A stretch of DNA of 64,000 bases from Pseudomonas sp. gcc21 (GCF_012844345.1 NZ_CP051625.1:3162001-3226000); one strand, 5' to 3'; positions 1 through 9,012 are shown, numbered from the stretch's first letter. The notes: generated by a model from the sequence alone, not told the origin. Numbers and translations: made by a program.

Positions 1-1064
1 TGCTGATCGGCTACTACATCATGTACTCCTCTGACGGCCCGATCTTTCCGAGCCTGGGCTTTTTGATCGGTAGCGAAAACACGGTTGATGCGGTGCTGGC
101 CGGTGGCGACGATGCGCCCTACTACTCTTCCCGCGCGGACTTCTTCTTCCAGATCGTCTTTGCTGGCGCCTGTATGTCGATTGTTTCGGGCGCAGTGGCC
201 GAGCGTATGAAGCTGTGGTCCTTCCTGCTGTTCGCGGTTGTCATGACGGGTTTCATCTACCCGATCCAGGGCGCCTGGAGCTGGGGCGGCGGCTGGTTGT
301 CGGATGTCGGTTACTCGGATTATGCCGGCTCTGGCATCGTGCATATGGCTGGTGCTGCGGCGGCTCTCGCGGGTGTGCTGGTCCTGGGTCCGCGTCGCGG
401 CAAATACGGCCCGAACGGCCAGGTCAACGCTATCCCGGGTTGTAACCTGGCACTGTCCACACTGGGTATCTTCATCCTGTGGATGGGTTGGTTCGGCTTC
501 AACGGCGGCTCGGAACTGAAGATCTCCGACATCGATTCGGCTAACAACGTGGCTCAGGTACTGGTCAATACCAACCTGTCTGCGGCGGGCGGCCTGATTG
601 CGGCGATGATTGTTTCACGCATCCTGTTCGGCAAGACCGACCTGACCATGATCCTCAACGGCGCGCTGGCAGGTCTGGTCTCCATCACTGCCGATCCGCT
701 TTCACCGAGTGCGCTGTCGGCCATGCTGATCGGTGCGGTTGGTGGCGTGATTGTGGTCTTCAGCGTCCTGGCCTTGGACAAGCTGAAGCAGGACGATCCG
801 GCTGGCGCGATTTCCGCCCACGGTTCTGCCGGTATCTGGGGCGTGATGGCGGTGCCGCTGACCAACGCTGAAGCGACCTTCGGCGGCCAGTTAGCTGGCG
901 TGATCGGCATCTTCCTCTGGGTGTTCCTGGCTAGCCTGCTGGTCTGGTATATCATCAAGGCAATCATTGGTGTGCGCATCAGTGAGGAAGAGGAATACGA
1001 AGGCGCCGATATTTCCGAGTGCGGAATGGAAGCCTATCCGGAATTTACCAGCAGCAAAGGCTGA
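1..1064 (+). CDS. amtB: Ammonium transporter AmtB, 5' end cut by window
   Basis: Inner-membrane channel that conducts ammonium/ammonia. The reading frame is already open at base 3, so the start codon and roughly the first transmembrane helices lie outside the window; about 354 residues remain. Family hallmarks are the two pore histidines, in GIVHMAGAAAAL (His codon 342-344) and SAHGSAGIWG (His codon 819-821), many hydrophobic helices, and a charged cytoplasmic tail EEEEYEGADISECG, the region that contacts the PII protein GlnK. In Pseudomonas amtB usually follows glnK, which would lie just upstream of this window (inference). A strong hairpin terminator follows. The glnA-ntrBC locus further along fits the same nitrogen regulon. 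Confidence 0.95.
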   Translation, partial: LIGYYIMYSSDGPIFPSLGFLIGSENTVDAVLAGGDDAPYYSSRADFFFQIVFAGACMSIVSGAVAERMKLWSFLLFAVVMTGFIYPIQGAWSWGGGWLSDVGYSDYAGSGIVHMAGAAAALAGVLVLGPRRGKYGPNGQVNAIPGCNLALSTLGIFILWMGWFGFNGGSELKISDIDSANNVAQVLVNTNLSAAGGLIAAMIVSRILFGKTDLTMILNGALAGLVSITADPLSPSALSAMLIGAVGGVIVVFSVLALDKLKQDDPAGAISAHGSAGIWGVMAVPLTNAEATFGGQLAGVIGIFLWVFLASLLVWYIIKAIIGVRISEEEEYEGADISECGMEAYPEFTSSKG

Positions 1065-1106
1065 GCAGCAGCGACCGCCAGACCTTTGAGAAGGTAAAGC
1101 TATACA

Positions 1107-1132
1107 AGCAGGGCGCCCCATGGCGCCCTGCT
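1107..1132 (+). terminator. Hairpin terminator after amtB
   Basis: Perfect 11-bp stem (AGCAGGGCGCC / GGCGCCCTGCT) with a 4-nt loop, starting 43 bases after the amtB stop and ending 27 bases before the next start codon. The downstream T-run is weak (TGCGTTTG), so termination may be partial. Confidence 0.7.
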
Positions 1133-1159
1133 TGCGTTTGGAACTTGAGGAGACCTGCA

Positions 1160-1576
1160 ATGTGGTTGCAACGAACCATCACGCTCAAGCCCCGTCGCCG
1201 GGGCTTTCACCTGGTTGATGAGGAAATACTCTCTGCGTTGCCCGAACTGGCAGATATGGACGTGGGGTTACTCCATCTGTGGTTACTGCACACCTCTGCC
1301 TCGCTCAGCATCAACGAGAATGCCGATCCACTGGTACGCGGTGATCTCGAGGCGTTCCTGCGCCGTCTGGTGCCAGACGACACGCCGTACTTCAAGCATA
1401 CGTACGAAGGCCCCGATGACATGACCGCGCATGTCAAAGCCAGCCTGCTTGGCGTCCAGCTGAGCGTTCCGGTCAGCCATGGGCGGCTCGCTACCGGAAC
1501 CTGGCAGGGAATCTATCTGGGTGAGCACCGGGAAGAGGCCGGCAGCCGGCGCGTGCTTGCAACGCTTCAGGGCTAA
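1160..1576 (+). CDS. yjbQ: YjbQ family protein (UPF0047)
   Basis: A 138-residue YjbQ/UPF0047 protein. The family is widespread and small; thiamine-phosphate-synthase-like activity has been reported for some members, but the physiological role is unclear. Visible family features are the motif LHTSASLSINENADP and the later HTYEGPDDMTAHVKASLLG, which carry the conserved histidines and acidic residues. The ATG at 1160 is preceded by TTGAGGAGA, a good ribosome binding site. An upstream in-frame start at 1019 would overlap amtB and cross the terminator, so it is rejected. In P. aeruginosa the yjbQ-like gene also follows amtB. Confidence 0.88.
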   Translation: MWLQRTITLKPRRRGFHLVDEEILSALPELADMDVGLLHLWLLHTSASLSINENADPLVRGDLEAFLRRLVPDDTPYFKHTYEGPDDMTAHVKASLLGVQLSVPVSHGRLATGTWQGIYLGEHREEAGSRRVLATLQG

Positions 1577-1627
1577 ACTTGATGGGATGAGCGCGGTCAC
1601 AGCTAAGAACAACGACAGGAGAAGACT

Positions 1628-2083
1628 ATGCAGGCCGAGACTTTCCAGTACCTGCTGGAGTGGACCACGAAGTTCCATAACCATATGGCCAGTTGCCTCG
1701 AAGAAGGGCTCGATGAGCAGCTGGACGACTGCGCCAAATGGCTGATGAAGTACGTCGCCGAGCATGAGCGCACGCTGGCCACGGAAGTGGAGGGTTTTAA
1801 ACGTCAGGCTGATCCCAAGGCGCTCAACACCTGGCTATACGAGCATCTGACCGAAACGCTCCCGCCGAATGATCGCCGCAAATTGCCGTTCGGCAGCATG
1901 AGCTTCGAGGACATCGCCAGCGAGGTTGTCGATGTGCATAACCAGATCGTCAATACCTATGAATCAATGGCTAACAAGGCTGCCATTCCCGAAGCACAGG
2001 AGCTGATGGAAAAGGTACTGGATGCCGAGCAGGGCGTGCTCAGGCAGATGGCAGACCGGATCAGCAGCTCACGCGAAATGTAG
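1628..2083 (+). CDS. Helical protein of unknown function, possible ferritin-like fold
   Basis: 151 residues, not recognised as a named family. The sequence is almost entirely amphipathic helix. The first helix carries His17 and His19 (FHNHM), the second has EHERTL, a third VVDVHNQIVN, and the fourth EAQELMEKVLDAEQ. This four-helix spacing with His and Glu pairs resembles ferritin-like or hemerythrin-like bundles, but no canonical di-iron EXXH pair set could be confirmed, so metal binding is only an idea. No signal peptide is visible. The ATG follows a good site, ACAGGAGAAG. It lies 51 bases after yjbQ and may be co-transcribed with it. Confidence 0.7.
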   Translation: MQAETFQYLLEWTTKFHNHMASCLEEGLDEQLDDCAKWLMKYVAEHERTLATEVEGFKRQADPKALNTWLYEHLTETLPPNDRRKLPFGSMSFEDIASEVVDVHNQIVNTYESMANKAAIPEAQELMEKVLDAEQGVLRQMADRISSSREM

Positions 2084-2194
2084 CCAGGCTGCGTAATGCC
2101 AGGGGGCCGTCGGCGCTCACCTGGCTGAAGTGGTGGCGAGGCCTCTACATCAGGCTTTTTGTACCCCAGGCGCAACTGAAAAAAATCTGAATTG

Positions 2195-2258
2195 TTGCTG
2201 GCCAAATTTTCTGGTTGCGCTATAAATAGCCTGTTTTTTTCTGCGCGAGACCAAGGTA
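2195..2258 (+). promoter_or_regulatory. Possible sutA promoter and leader
   Basis: An AT-rich stretch in front of sutA holds TATAAA at 2221-2226 as a plausible -10 box, with TTGCTG at 2195-2200 as a -35 candidate; the 20-base spacing is longer than ideal. The ribosome binding site AAGGT lies just before the ATG. This is a weak call from pattern alone. Confidence 0.3.
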
Positions 2259-2570
2259 ATGAGCGACGACGACATCGAAGACCAAGAGCAGGATCAGGAT
2301 CAGGAACTGACCGGGCTGAACGACCCCAATGTGGATGACACGTCAGACGACGACGAAGAGACGCCGGTCGTAAAGCCTCGCAAGAAGGCTGCCGTGGAGG
2401 ATCCGCTGGAAGGGCTGTCTGTTGAAGCCAAGGCGCGCGAGCGGGAAATGCTGGAGCGGCAGATCGCCGAATTCATGGCGCGCGGCGGGCAGGTGCAGGA
2501 GATCGATTCCAATGTGGTCAGTGATCCGCCCAGAAAGCCCGACAGCAAATACGGCAGCAGACCTATCTAG
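2259..2570 (+). CDS. sutA: RNA polymerase-binding regulator SutA
   Basis: 103 residues. SutA is a small Pseudomonas protein that binds RNA polymerase and raises expression of ribosomal and maintenance genes during slow growth. The sequence has the expected build: a long disordered acidic N-terminus rich in Asp, Glu and Gln (residues 1-35), a basic patch VVKPRKKAAVE, a central helix VEAKAREREMLERQIAEF, and the conserved C-terminal tail VQEIDSNVV...[12 protein letters not shown] type (here [15 protein letters not shown]). In P. aeruginosa it sits in the same neighbourhood, near amtB. The stop codon overlaps the stop of the convergent yigB-like gene. Confidence 0.93.
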   Translation: MSDDDIEDQEQDQDQELTGLNDPNVDDTSDDDEETPVVKPRKKAAVEDPLEGLSVEAKAREREMLERQIAEFMARGGQVQEIDSNVVSDPPRKPDSKYGSRPI

Positions 2571-2592
2571 GTTCCAGATCTAGGTTCCAGAG
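2567..2592. repeat. 13-bp tandem duplication at convergent gene ends
   Basis: The unit CTAGGTTCCAGA plus one base occurs twice back to back (2567-2579 and 2580-2592). The copies differ only in the last base. It covers the stop codons of sutA (plus) and the yigB-like gene (minus). Because 13 is not a multiple of three, it alters the C-terminal reading frame of the minus-strand gene. Confidence 0.85.
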
Positions 2593-3292
2593 TGCCGATG
2601 TCATAGCGCTGTAGCCACTCGGGTATCTCGCTCAGGCAGCGCACTTCGCCATGGGGTCTGGGTTGGTCCGGCCAGGGCAAACCCAGCCGATTGAACCAGA
2701 GCGTGTGCAGTCCAACTGCCTGCGCGCCCTGCATATCGTCAACCGGATGGTCGCCGATATGCAGGGTTTCGGCAGGTTCGGCAGAGGCTCGCTCCAGGGC
2801 AGCGAGAAACGGCGCAGGGTCGGGTTTGCTGCGGCCGATGTCGTCGGCCGACACGATAATACTGAAATACTGCTCAAGCCCCAGACGGCGCACATCGGCA
2901 TTGCCGTTGGAAATCGTCGCGAGTTGATAACGCGGAGCCAGTTGCTGCAACAGGTTTTCCACATGCGGAAAGAAAGTCACCGCATGGCGCGCCTCGAGAA
3001 ACACATCAAAACCCCGCTGCGCCAGCTCTTTCAGCTGATCCTCGGCATAACCCGCTTTGCGCAGCCCCAGCTCCAGTATGGCAATGCGCAGCGCAGTCAC
3101 CCGGTGGCTCAGGTCGGGATCGGTCGCCAGCACCTCCTTGCGCAAGTGGCGGCGCGCTTCCGCATCCAGCCGTTCTACAAACAAGGGCGCGTTGACCTTC
3201 AGCCACTCGAGCAATGTCAGCTCGGCGGCTGCGACCACTGTCTCGGTTTCCCAGAGCGTGTTATCCAGATCGAATGTCAGCAGGCGGATCAT
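2567..3292 (-). CDS. yigB: HAD-family phosphatase, YigB-like
   Basis: 241 residues, haloacid dehalogenase superfamily. E. coli YigB dephosphorylates FMN and the riboflavin precursor 5-amino-6-(5-phosphoribitylamino)uracil. Motif I is [10 protein letters not shown] with nucleophile Asp8 and Asp10; motif II is ISNGN; motif III Lys is in RSKPDP; motif IV is IGDHPVDD. The helical cap lies between about residues 20 and 90. The start ATG overlaps the xerC stop by 4 bases (ATGA), so the two are translationally coupled, as in the E. coli dapF-yigA-xerC-yigB order. The last residues (RSGT) come from a 13-bp tandem duplication. Confidence 0.9.
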   Translation of the reverse strand: MIRLLTFDLDNTLWETETVVAAAELTLLEWLKVNAPLFVERLDAEARRHLRKEVLATDPDLSHRVTALRIAILELGLRKAGYAEDQLKELAQRGFDVFLEARHAVTFFPHVENLLQQLAPRYQLATISNGNADVRRLGLEQYFSIIVSADDIGRSKPDPAPFLAALERASAEPAETLHIGDHPVDDMQGAQAVGLHTLWFNRLGLPWPDQPRPHGEVRCLSEIPEWLQRYDIGTLEPRSGT

Positions 3293-4230
3293 GATTCATC
3301 TCGGTTCTTGGGTTTGCCAGGCGTGCCGGACGACTTTCTGGCACGGGGATGGCTTTGATCATACACCTGGGCCAGATGCTGGAAATCCAAGTGCGTATAG
3401 ATCTGAGTAGTACTGATATCGGCGTGGCCGAGCAGCTCCTGCACCGCACGCAGGTCACCCGAAGACTCCAGGATATGGCTGGCGAAGGAGTGTCGCAGCA
3501 TGTGTGGATGCACATGTTGGCCGATGTGCTGAACGCCGCGCTGGCGCACCCTCAGCTGAATAGCTCTGGGTGTCAGGCGTCGTCCTTGCTTGCCGATGAA
3601 CAGCGGTTGCTCGGAGCCGCTGGGCGCCAGCCGTACTTTCAGCCAGCGCTGCAGGGCTTCGCGGGCATGGCGCCCGACCGGCAGGATGCGGGTCTTGCTG
3701 CCCTTGCCGAGCACCCGCACTTCGCCGCCGGCCAGGTCCACCTCATGCACGTTGAGTCCTGCCAGTTCGGCAAGGCGCAGGCCGGATGAGTAGAACAGCT
3801 CGAGCATGGCGTGGTCACGGATGGCCAGCCAGTCATCATCGTCGTTTTCGTTGAGTAGTCGCGCGGTCAGGTCTGCATCCAGGGCCCGGGGCAGTTTGCG
3901 CGGCGACTTCGGCGCACGCAGATCCAGCGCCGGGTTATGCCGGCACCTCCGCTCGCGGATCAGAAAGCGATACAGGCTGCGCACCGAGCTGAGCGCGCGC
4001 TGCAGGCTTCGACCGGACAGCCCGCGTTCGTGCTGCTTGGCCACAAAGCGGCGCAGGTATTCGGTATCCACCATGGACCAGTCGCGTACGCCTTGTTCGT
4101 GCAGGTAATCCGCCAACCCCGACAGGTCGTGCCGGTAGGCTTCAAGGGTTCGCGGGGACAGCTGACGCTCGCTGCGCAGGTGCTCCAGAAAAGCGTCCAG
4201 ATCGGTCTGCAGAGGCGTTTCGAGTGTCAT
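3289..4230 (-). CDS. xerC: Tyrosine recombinase XerC
   Basis: 313 residues, slightly longer than E. coli XerC (298). With XerD it resolves chromosome dimers at the dif site at the septum. The N-terminal SAM-like DNA-binding domain spans about residues 8-95 and the catalytic domain 115-295. All active-site residues are present: Arg152 (SSGLRLAEL), Lys176 (LGKGSK), His243 and Arg246 (HPHMLRHSF), His269 (LLGHADIS) and the nucleophile Tyr278 (TQIYTHLD). It sits between DUF484 (75-base gap) and the yigB-like gene (4-base overlap). In P. aeruginosa this gene is called sss or xerC. Confidence 0.96.
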   Translation of the reverse strand: MTLETPLQTDLDAFLEHLRSERQLSPRTLEAYRHDLSGLADYLHEQGVRDWSMVDTEYLRRFVAKQHERGLSGRSLQRALSSVRSLYRFLIRERRCRHNPALDLRAPKSPRKLPRALDADLTARLLNENDDDDWLAIRDHAMLELFYSSGLRLAELAGLNVHEVDLAGGEVRVLGKGSKTRILPVGRHAREALQRWLKVRLAPSGSEQPLFIGKQGRRLTPRAIQLRVRQRGVQHIGQHVHPHMLRHSFASHILESSGDLRAVQELLGHADISTTQIYTHLDFQHLAQVYDQSHPRARKSSGTPGKPKNRDES

Positions 4231-4305
4231 ACGAGCTCCCTTACGGTACAGCCTGGATCCGCTGCGGGCGACCGGAGTGGCCCGGTCGCAATAGTGCGCA
4301 GGGCT

Positions 4306-5010
4306 TTAATCCCTGGGTTCATCCATCATCGGGCGCTGGCGCAGCAGTACGCGGGCGAGGGCGTCGGCGACGTAACCCAGAAACAGGGTGCCCGTCGCGC
4401 TCTTGTATTGCTGTGGATCGCGGCTGCCGAGCGCCAGTACGCCATGCAAACCATGATGCTGGATCGGCGCGAGGGCGGTGGAGGCGACTTCCTGACCGGA
4501 TTCGCCGAACAGAAAGCCCAGCTCATCGGGACGCAGCACACCACTAAGGGTTTTGTTGCTGTCGAGCAGGTGCCCGATGGCTTCACGCGCTTCACTGTGC
4601 GTCACGCAGCGAGCGTTGGTAAAACGGTTGGCTTCGCTGAATAGGATCAGGCTGACAAAGGGCACCTGAAAGTCGTTGCGCAAACTGTCTTCAATACTGG
4701 CGATCACCTGGTCCAGGCTCTGGGCCTCGAGCAGTCCCAACACCAGCCGGCGGCTCTTCTCGAACAGCCGGTCGTTATCCCGGGCCACTTCCATCAGATC
4801 ATTCAGGCGGTGACGCACGTCGATATTGCGCTCCCGCAGCAGTTTGACCTGCCGCTCTACCAGTGAGACCGACTGGCCGCGCTGGTGCGGAATGATGAGA
4901 TCAGGCAGCAGTTCGTCATGTTCGGCAAAAAAAGCGGGATGCTGGCGCAGATATTCAGCGACCTGTTCGGCATCCAGTTGAGTCTCGACTGGCTCGGTCT
5001 TTTCGGTCAT
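4306..5010 (-). CDS. DUF484 family GAF-like protein
   Basis: 234 residues. DUF484 proteins (E. coli YigA is a short relative) have an N-terminal helical region and a C-terminal GAF-like domain; their function is unknown. Here residues 1-85 are helical with a likely coiled coil ([20 protein letters not shown]), and residues about 90-225 form the GAF-like part, with the conserved [20 protein letters not shown] near the end. The ATG overlaps the dapF stop by 4 bases. The fixed position between dapF and xerC suggests co-expression. A short inverted repeat (4268-4289) lies in the gap before xerC. Confidence 0.88.
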   Translation of the reverse strand: MTEKTEPVETQLDAEQVAEYLRQHPAFFAEHDELLPDLIIPHQRGQSVSLVERQVKLLRERNIDVRHRLNDLMEVARDNDRLFEKSRRLVLGLLEAQSLDQVIASIEDSLRNDFQVPFVSLILFSEANRFTNARCVTHSEAREAIGHLLDSNKTLSGVLRPDELGFLFGESGQEVASTALAPIQHHGLHGVLALGSRDPQQYKSATGTLFLGYVADALARVLLRQRPMMDEPRD

Positions 5011-5837
5011 ACGCGTACTTGTCCTTCGTAAACCCGGTTGGCCGGGCCGGTCATCATGACGGGTCGGCCATCTCCATCCCAGCGGATGTGCAAGGTTCCA
5101 CCGGGAAGCGTGATATCAACGGGCGAGTCGAGTTGCCCCATGCGAATGCCGGCTACGGCAGCCGCGCAGGCGCCGGTACCGCAGGCACGGGTTTCGCCGG
5201 CACCGCGTTCGTACACCCGCAGGCGCGCACTGTGACGGTCGATGATCTGCATGAATCCGGCATTGACCCGTCGCGGGAAGCGCGGGTGCCGCTCGATCGC
5301 AGGACCGAGCCGCTCCACGGGGAATGTGTCCACATCATCGACCAATATCACGCAGTGTGGGTTGCCCATCGATACTGCAGCCACCTCCAATCGTTCGCCT
5401 TCAACCTCAAGCGTATACACGATGGCTTCGGCTTCCGCTTCGAAGGGGATCTCAGCAGGGGCAAAACGCGGAGCGCCCATATCGACCGTAACGCGACCGT
5501 CATCGCTGACAGTCAGAATGATAGGCCCGCCAGCGGTTTCGACATGAATCTCCGATTTTGCTGTAAGGCGCTTGTCCTGCACAAACCGGGCAAAGCAGCG
5601 CGCGCCATTGCCGCATTGCTCGACCTCGCTGCCATCGGCATTGAAAATCCGGTAGCGAAAATCGGCATCGGGGCTGCGCGGCGGCTCGACCACCAGTAAC
5701 TGGTCGAAGCCGACGCCGGTGTGCCGGTCGCTCCACAGACGTATGAGCCGCGGGGACAACTGAACATGCTGGGTGACCAAGTCGATGACCATGAAGTCAT
5801 TGCCGAGCCCGTGCATCTTGGTAAATCGCAGCAGCAT
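5007..5837 (-). CDS. dapF: Diaminopimelate epimerase
   Basis: 276 residues. Converts LL-diaminopimelate to meso-diaminopimelate, the lysine precursor and peptidoglycan cross-linker. This PLP-independent racemase uses two cysteines: Cys75 in [11 protein letters not shown] and Cys219 in [12 protein letters not shown], both present. The N-terminus [11 protein letters not shown] is typical of the family. The start ATG comes one base after the lysA stop, so lysA and dapF are coupled and place consecutive steps of the pathway in one transcript (lysA acts after dapF). Confidence 0.97.
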   Translation of the reverse strand: MLLRFTKMHGLGNDFMVIDLVTQHVQLSPRLIRLWSDRHTGVGFDQLLVVEPPRSPDADFRYRIFNADGSEVEQCGNGARCFARFVQDKRLTAKSEIHVETAGGPIILTVSDDGRVTVDMGAPRFAPAEIPFEAEAEAIVYTLEVEGERLEVAAVSMGNPHCVILVDDVDTFPVERLGPAIERHPRFPRRVNAGFMQIIDRHSARLRVYERGAGETRACGTGACAAAVAGIRMGQLDSPVDITLPGGTLHIRWDGDGRPVMMTGPANRVYEGQVRV

Positions 5838-5838
5838 G

Positions 5839-7092
5839 TCAGGCCTCGGGCAGCAATGACTCGCCAGCGAACAACTCGCTGACCGTCTCGCGCCGGCGAA
5901 TCAGATGTGTGCGGGTGCCGTCGACCATGATCTCGGCGGCGCGCGGACGCGTGTTGTAATTCGAGCTCATGACAAAGCCATAGGCTCCGGCGGAGCGCAC
6001 CACCAGCAGATCACCGGCGGCGAGGGCGAGCTCACGGTCCTTGCCCAGAAAATCGCCGGTTTCACATACCGGCCCGACGATATCCCAGGTGGACGCTGGC
6101 ACATCAGTGCGCGGCCGCACCGCATCGATGCCCATCCAGGCGCTGTACAGTGCCGGGCGGATCAGGTCGTTCATTGCCGCATCGATGATGGCAAAGTTCT
6201 TGTGCTTGGTCGGCTTGAGCATGTTCACTTCAGTGAGCAGCACGCCGGCATTGGCGACGATTGAACGGCCCGGCTCGAACATGAGCTCCAGGTTGCGTCC
6301 GGCCAGCTGCTCAAGCACCTTGCTCAGATAGGTTCCCGGCGCAGGTGGCTGTTCATCGCGGTAGGTCACGCCGAGCCCGCCACCAAGGTCCAGATGGCGA
6401 ATCTGGATGCCGTCCGCAGCCAATGCGTCAATCAGCCCGAGCAGGCGCTGCAGCGCGTCGAGAAAAGGCGTGTCGTCGGTCAGCTGCGAGCCGATATGGC
6501 AATCCACACCGCGCACCGCGATATTCGGCAGCTCGGCGGCGCGGCGGTATACGGCCGGCGCGTTAGCGATATCGATGCCGAACTTGTTTTCTTTCAGGCC
6601 GGTAGAGATGTACGGGTGGGTGCCGGCATCCACATCCGGGTTCACACGCAAGGATACCGGGGCCTGCACGCCCAACTCCGCGGCTACCTGCTGCAGACGC
6701 TCAAGCTCGGGTTCGGACTCGACATTGAAGCAATGGATACCCAGCTCCAAAGCGCGGCGCATTTCCCCGGCAGTCTTGCCCAGCCCGGAAAATACAACCC
6801 GGGAGGGATCACCACCAGCCGCCAGCACCCGCTCCAGCTCGCCGCCGGAAACAATGTCGAAGCCAGCGCCGAGGCGGGCGAGCACATTCAGCACCGCCAG
6901 GTTGGAGTTGGCCTTGACTGCGAAGCAGACCAGATGCGGCACGCCCGTAAGCGCGTCGTCCCAGGCCCGGTAGGCTTGCTCGATTGCCTGGCGCGAGTAG
7001 ACAAAACAGGGTGTGCCATACTCTGCCGCGACCGCGGACAGGGCTACGGATTCGGCGTGTAGTTCACCATTCTGGTAGTCAAAAGCTGTCAT
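5839..7092 (-). CDS. lysA: Diaminopimelate decarboxylase
   Basis: 417 residues from the ATG at 7092. Removes CO2 from meso-diaminopimelate to give lysine, with pyridoxal phosphate. The PLP lysine is Lys60 in CFAVKANSN. Other family motifs are [12 protein letters not shown] (phosphate binding), [13 protein letters not shown], and the cysteine-containing CETGDFLG of the partner active site. A longer open frame runs upstream to 7455 but would cross lptM, so it is not used. The gene begins 8 bases after lptM. Confidence 0.96.
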   Translation of the reverse strand: MTAFDYQNGELHAESVALSAVAAEYGTPCFVYSRQAIEQAYRAWDDALTGVPHLVCFAVKANSNLAVLNVLARLGAGFDIVSGGELERVLAAGGDPSRVVFSGLGKTAGEMRRALELGIHCFNVESEPELERLQQVAAELGVQAPVSLRVNPDVDAGTHPYISTGLKENKFGIDIANAPAVYRRAAELPNIAVRGVDCHIGSQLTDDTPFLDALQRLLGLIDALAADGIQIRHLDLGGGLGVTYRDEQPPAPGTYLSKVLEQLAGRNLELMFEPGRSIVANAGVLLTEVNMLKPTKHKNFAIIDAAMNDLIRPALYSAWMGIDAVRPRTDVPASTWDIVGPVCETGDFLGKDRELALAAGDLLVVRSAGAYGFVMSSNYNTRPRAAEIMVDGTRTHLIRRRETVSELFAGESLLPEA

Positions 7093-7100
7093 CGGGCGCT

Positions 7101-7250
7101 TCACTGTTCTTCGTTGGGTTGCTGGTTCAGTTCGTCCCGGGCCGGCTCGACTGTTTCGCTTGGGGTCTGCTGGGGCAGGAACAATGGACCCTTCTGGCCA
7201 CAACCAGCCAGTACCAGCATTCCGAAGATCAGCGCGATGGATCGCTTCAT
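7101..7250 (-). CDS. lptM: Small lipoprotein LptM (LppL/YifL)
   Basis: 49 residues. LptM is an outer-membrane lipoprotein that helps the LPS translocon LptD fold with correct disulfides. The signal peptide MKRSIALIFGMLVL ends in the lipobox LAGC, with lipidated Cys17, followed at once by the invariant GQKGPLFLP segment that defines the family. The rest is a short polar tail. The gene lies directly before lysA and dapF and divergent from cyaY, the same arrangement as in E. coli and Pseudomonas. Confidence 0.92.
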   Translation of the reverse strand: MKRSIALIFGMLVLAGCGQKGPLFLPQQTPSETVEPARDELNQQPNEEQ

Positions 7251-7350
7251 GGAAAAAACCTTGTTGATAAACAGAGAATATCCGGCAGTATACCCAGCCG
7301 TCAGGTTCGACGCACCCGGACTGGGTCTCGTTAGGTATTAGAGGACACAC
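7251..7350. promoter_or_regulatory. Divergent promoter region lptM / cyaY
   Basis: A 100-base gap between divergent starts must hold promoters for both. On the plus strand TTGATA (7264-7269) is followed after 17 bases by AGTATA, a fair sigma-70 candidate for cyaY. A site TTAGAGGACA lies before the cyaY ATG. The minus-strand promoter was not resolved. Confidence 0.4.
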
Positions 7351-7683
7351 ATGAACGAACTCACTGAAGCGGACTTCAACAGGCAGGTCGACCTCATCCA
7401 GGACAAGATCGAGCATGCTGTCGATGCCTGCGGCCTGGATCTGGAGATGGAGCATGTTGAGGGATCACTTATTCTGCATACGGCAGACGGGGCGCGCGTC
7501 GTGCTGGGTCGTCAGCCTGCCTCACGTGAGCTCTGGCTTGCAGCCCCCGGTGCTACCCTGCATTTCGGTTTCGAGCCGGATCAGGGCTGGCTGTACGACA
7601 ACGACGACGAGACGCTGGGCGAAGTGCTCGGCCGGGTATTGGGCAACCTGGTAGGCGATGACGTCGAGCTGGATATTGACTGA
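7351..7683 (+). CDS. cyaY: Frataxin homolog CyaY
   Basis: 110 residues, the usual length. Bacterial frataxin binds iron and modulates IscS-driven iron-sulfur cluster assembly in the cytosol. The N-terminal helix carries scattered acidic residues (EADFNRQVDLIQDKIE), followed by the sheet with the conserved WLAAPGATLHFGF-type segment (normally PxHQIWLAxxxGGxHF in the family, here more divergent), and a C-terminal helix ETLGEVLGRVLGNL. The divergence from the family core is moderate. Divergent lptM upstream is the standard neighbour. Confidence 0.88.
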   Translation: MNELTEADFNRQVDLIQDKIEHAVDACGLDLEMEHVEGSLILHTADGARVVLGRQPASRELWLAAPGATLHFGFEPDQGWLYDNDDETLGEVLGRVLGNLVGDDVELDID

Positions 7684-7684
7684 G

Positions 7685-7702
7685 AGGCGGGTCGCTCCGC
7701 CT
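7685..7702 (+). terminator. Short hairpin after cyaY
   Basis: Six-base stem AGGCGG / CCGCCT with a 6-base loop directly after the cyaY stop codon. The following TGGTTG is only weakly T-rich, so this is a tentative terminator. Confidence 0.4.
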
Positions 7703-7771
7703 GGTTGAACCCGCAGCACCACAGGGGCGTATCGTGCACCTCAGCGGCCTGCGGGAATTTGATTAACTCTG

Positions 7772-8002
7772 TCAGCGAAGAATGGTCAGCAGCGCCTGAC
7801 AATGTTCGGCAGCCTCGATACCCAGGCTGGTCAGATAACCCCCATCCGTCTGCGTCACCAATCCTTTTTCATGTAAGCGCCGAGCGGCCGCTACGGTCTG
7901 CTCCGGGGCGTCGTGGGCGTGTATTTTCAGGCCCTCCAGCGTATTGGCCAGGTTGAATTGGCCTAATAGGTTGATGTCTTCGATCTCTTCGGGTGTCAGC
8001 AT
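7772..8002 (-). CDS. TIGR02647 family small protein
   Basis: 76 residues. It matches, from memory, a small protein family (TIGR02647) confined to gamma-proteobacteria and common in Pseudomonas; its function is unknown. Conserved stretches are FNLANTLEGLKIH, APEQTVAAARRLHEKGL and the ending DGGYLTSLGIEAAEHCQAL. The pattern of short helices followed by a LVTQTDGGYLT hairpin resembles a winged helix-turn-helix, so DNA binding is possible but unproven. AAGG precedes the ATG. Confidence 0.82.
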   Translation of the reverse strand: MLTPEEIEDINLLGQFNLANTLEGLKIHAHDAPEQTVAAARRLHEKGLVTQTDGGYLTSLGIEAAEHCQALLTILR

Positions 8003-8239
8003 GGCATTACCTTCTGGTGGGTTGAAGCCGCTTTGATACTGGCAGTCTAGCCCTAAACCGGGAGGAGTTGGTGGCTGTTTCGCTGGCGGCGCGTAGCGCT
8101 GCCGGGTCCAGTGTCTTTGCTAAGGCTTTCGCCCTGGCCTGGCTTATCGATCATTCACTCGATTTATGTCGATGTACCTTTGGCGCTGTCATCGATACAA
8201 CTGTACGCAGCAGGTACACACGCAAACAGGAGAGGCAGC

Positions 8240-8899
8240 ATGCTCACGCTTCACGGCTTTAACGTCAGTAACTATTTCAACATGGTCAAGCTGGCGCTGA
8301 TGGAAAAAGGTATCGAGTTTGAGGTCAACAACGTGCATCCCAGCCAGGACGAATCCTTCCTGGCCATCAGCCCGCGGGGCAAGGTGCCGTGCTTGCAGAC
8401 CGAGCAGGGTTTCATCAGCGAGACCAATGTCATTCTCGAATATCTGGAAGAAACGCAAGCGGGCAAATCCCTGTTGCCGCAGGATCCGTTTCGCCGAGCC
8501 GAAGTACGCGCTCTGACCAAGGAAATCGAGCTGTATATCGAATTGCCGGCGCGTAGCTGCTATCCGGAAGTCTTCTTTGGCGGCAAGGTTGATCAGCTGG
8601 TCAAGGACAAAGCCAAGGCGGATCTGTTGGGTGGCGTGGCAGCACTGAAGCGCCACGGCAAGTTTGCCCCCTATGTAGCCGGCGAAGAGATGACCATCGC
8701 CGATATCATGTTCCTGTACAGCATCGACCTGGCGTCTGCCGTGGCGAAGAAGCTGTTCGGGCTGGATCTTCTGCAAGACTTCCCCGAGGCAAAGGCGCTG
8801 CTGGCCTCGCTAAACCAGAATCCGCATGTTCAACAAATCGAGGCAGACAAGAAGGAAGAAATGGCGGCGTTTCTGGCCGCAGCGCGCGCTCGGAAGTGA
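8240..8899 (+). CDS. Glutathione S-transferase family protein
   Basis: 219 residues from the ATG at 8240, which follows CAGGAGAGG. The N-terminal thioredoxin-like domain (residues 1-77) has LHGFNVSNYFNMVKLALME, the cis-proline loop GKVPCLQ and the glutathione-binding ISETNVILEYLEE; the C-terminal helical domain (about 85-215) has MTIADIMFLYSI, the usual N-capping motif. The substrate is not evident. An in-frame extension upstream to 8111 has no site and an unusual composition, so it is rejected. The 237-base gap before it (8003-8239) has no recognisable gene; a TCGATG/CATCGA inverted pair lies near 8169-8195. Confidence 0.88.
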   Translation: MLTLHGFNVSNYFNMVKLALMEKGIEFEVNNVHPSQDESFLAISPRGKVPCLQTEQGFISETNVILEYLEETQAGKSLLPQDPFRRAEVRALTKEIELYIELPARSCYPEVFFGGKVDQLVKDKAKADLLGGVAALKRHGKFAPYVAGEEMTIADIMFLYSIDLASAVAKKLFGLDLLQDFPEAKALLASLNQNPHVQQIEADKKEEMAAFLAAARARK

Positions 8900-8948
8900 G
8901 ACTTCGCTGACAAGCACGCCGTCCAAAACAACGCCCAGGTGAATGGAG

Positions 8949-9012
8949 GGTCGAGTTCCATCTCGACCATAGGCGTCGCCGGCTCGTAGGGCGGCCAGGA
9001 TGGAACCTGGCC
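8949..9012. repeat. Two hairpins with complementary loops
   Basis: Hairpin A is GGTCGAG-TTCCAT-CTCGACC (8949-8968). Hairpin B is GGCCAGG-ATGGAA-CCTGGCC (8993-9012). The two six-base loops are exact reverse complements, and with one flanking base on each side the match is 8 bases (8955-8962 with 8999-9006). They lie between convergent genes and may act as a two-way terminator or form a kissing loop. Confidence 0.55.

Noticed and set aside
7093..7455. N-terminal extension of lysA
   Set aside because: It would cover lptM and part of cyaY and has no homology to LysA.
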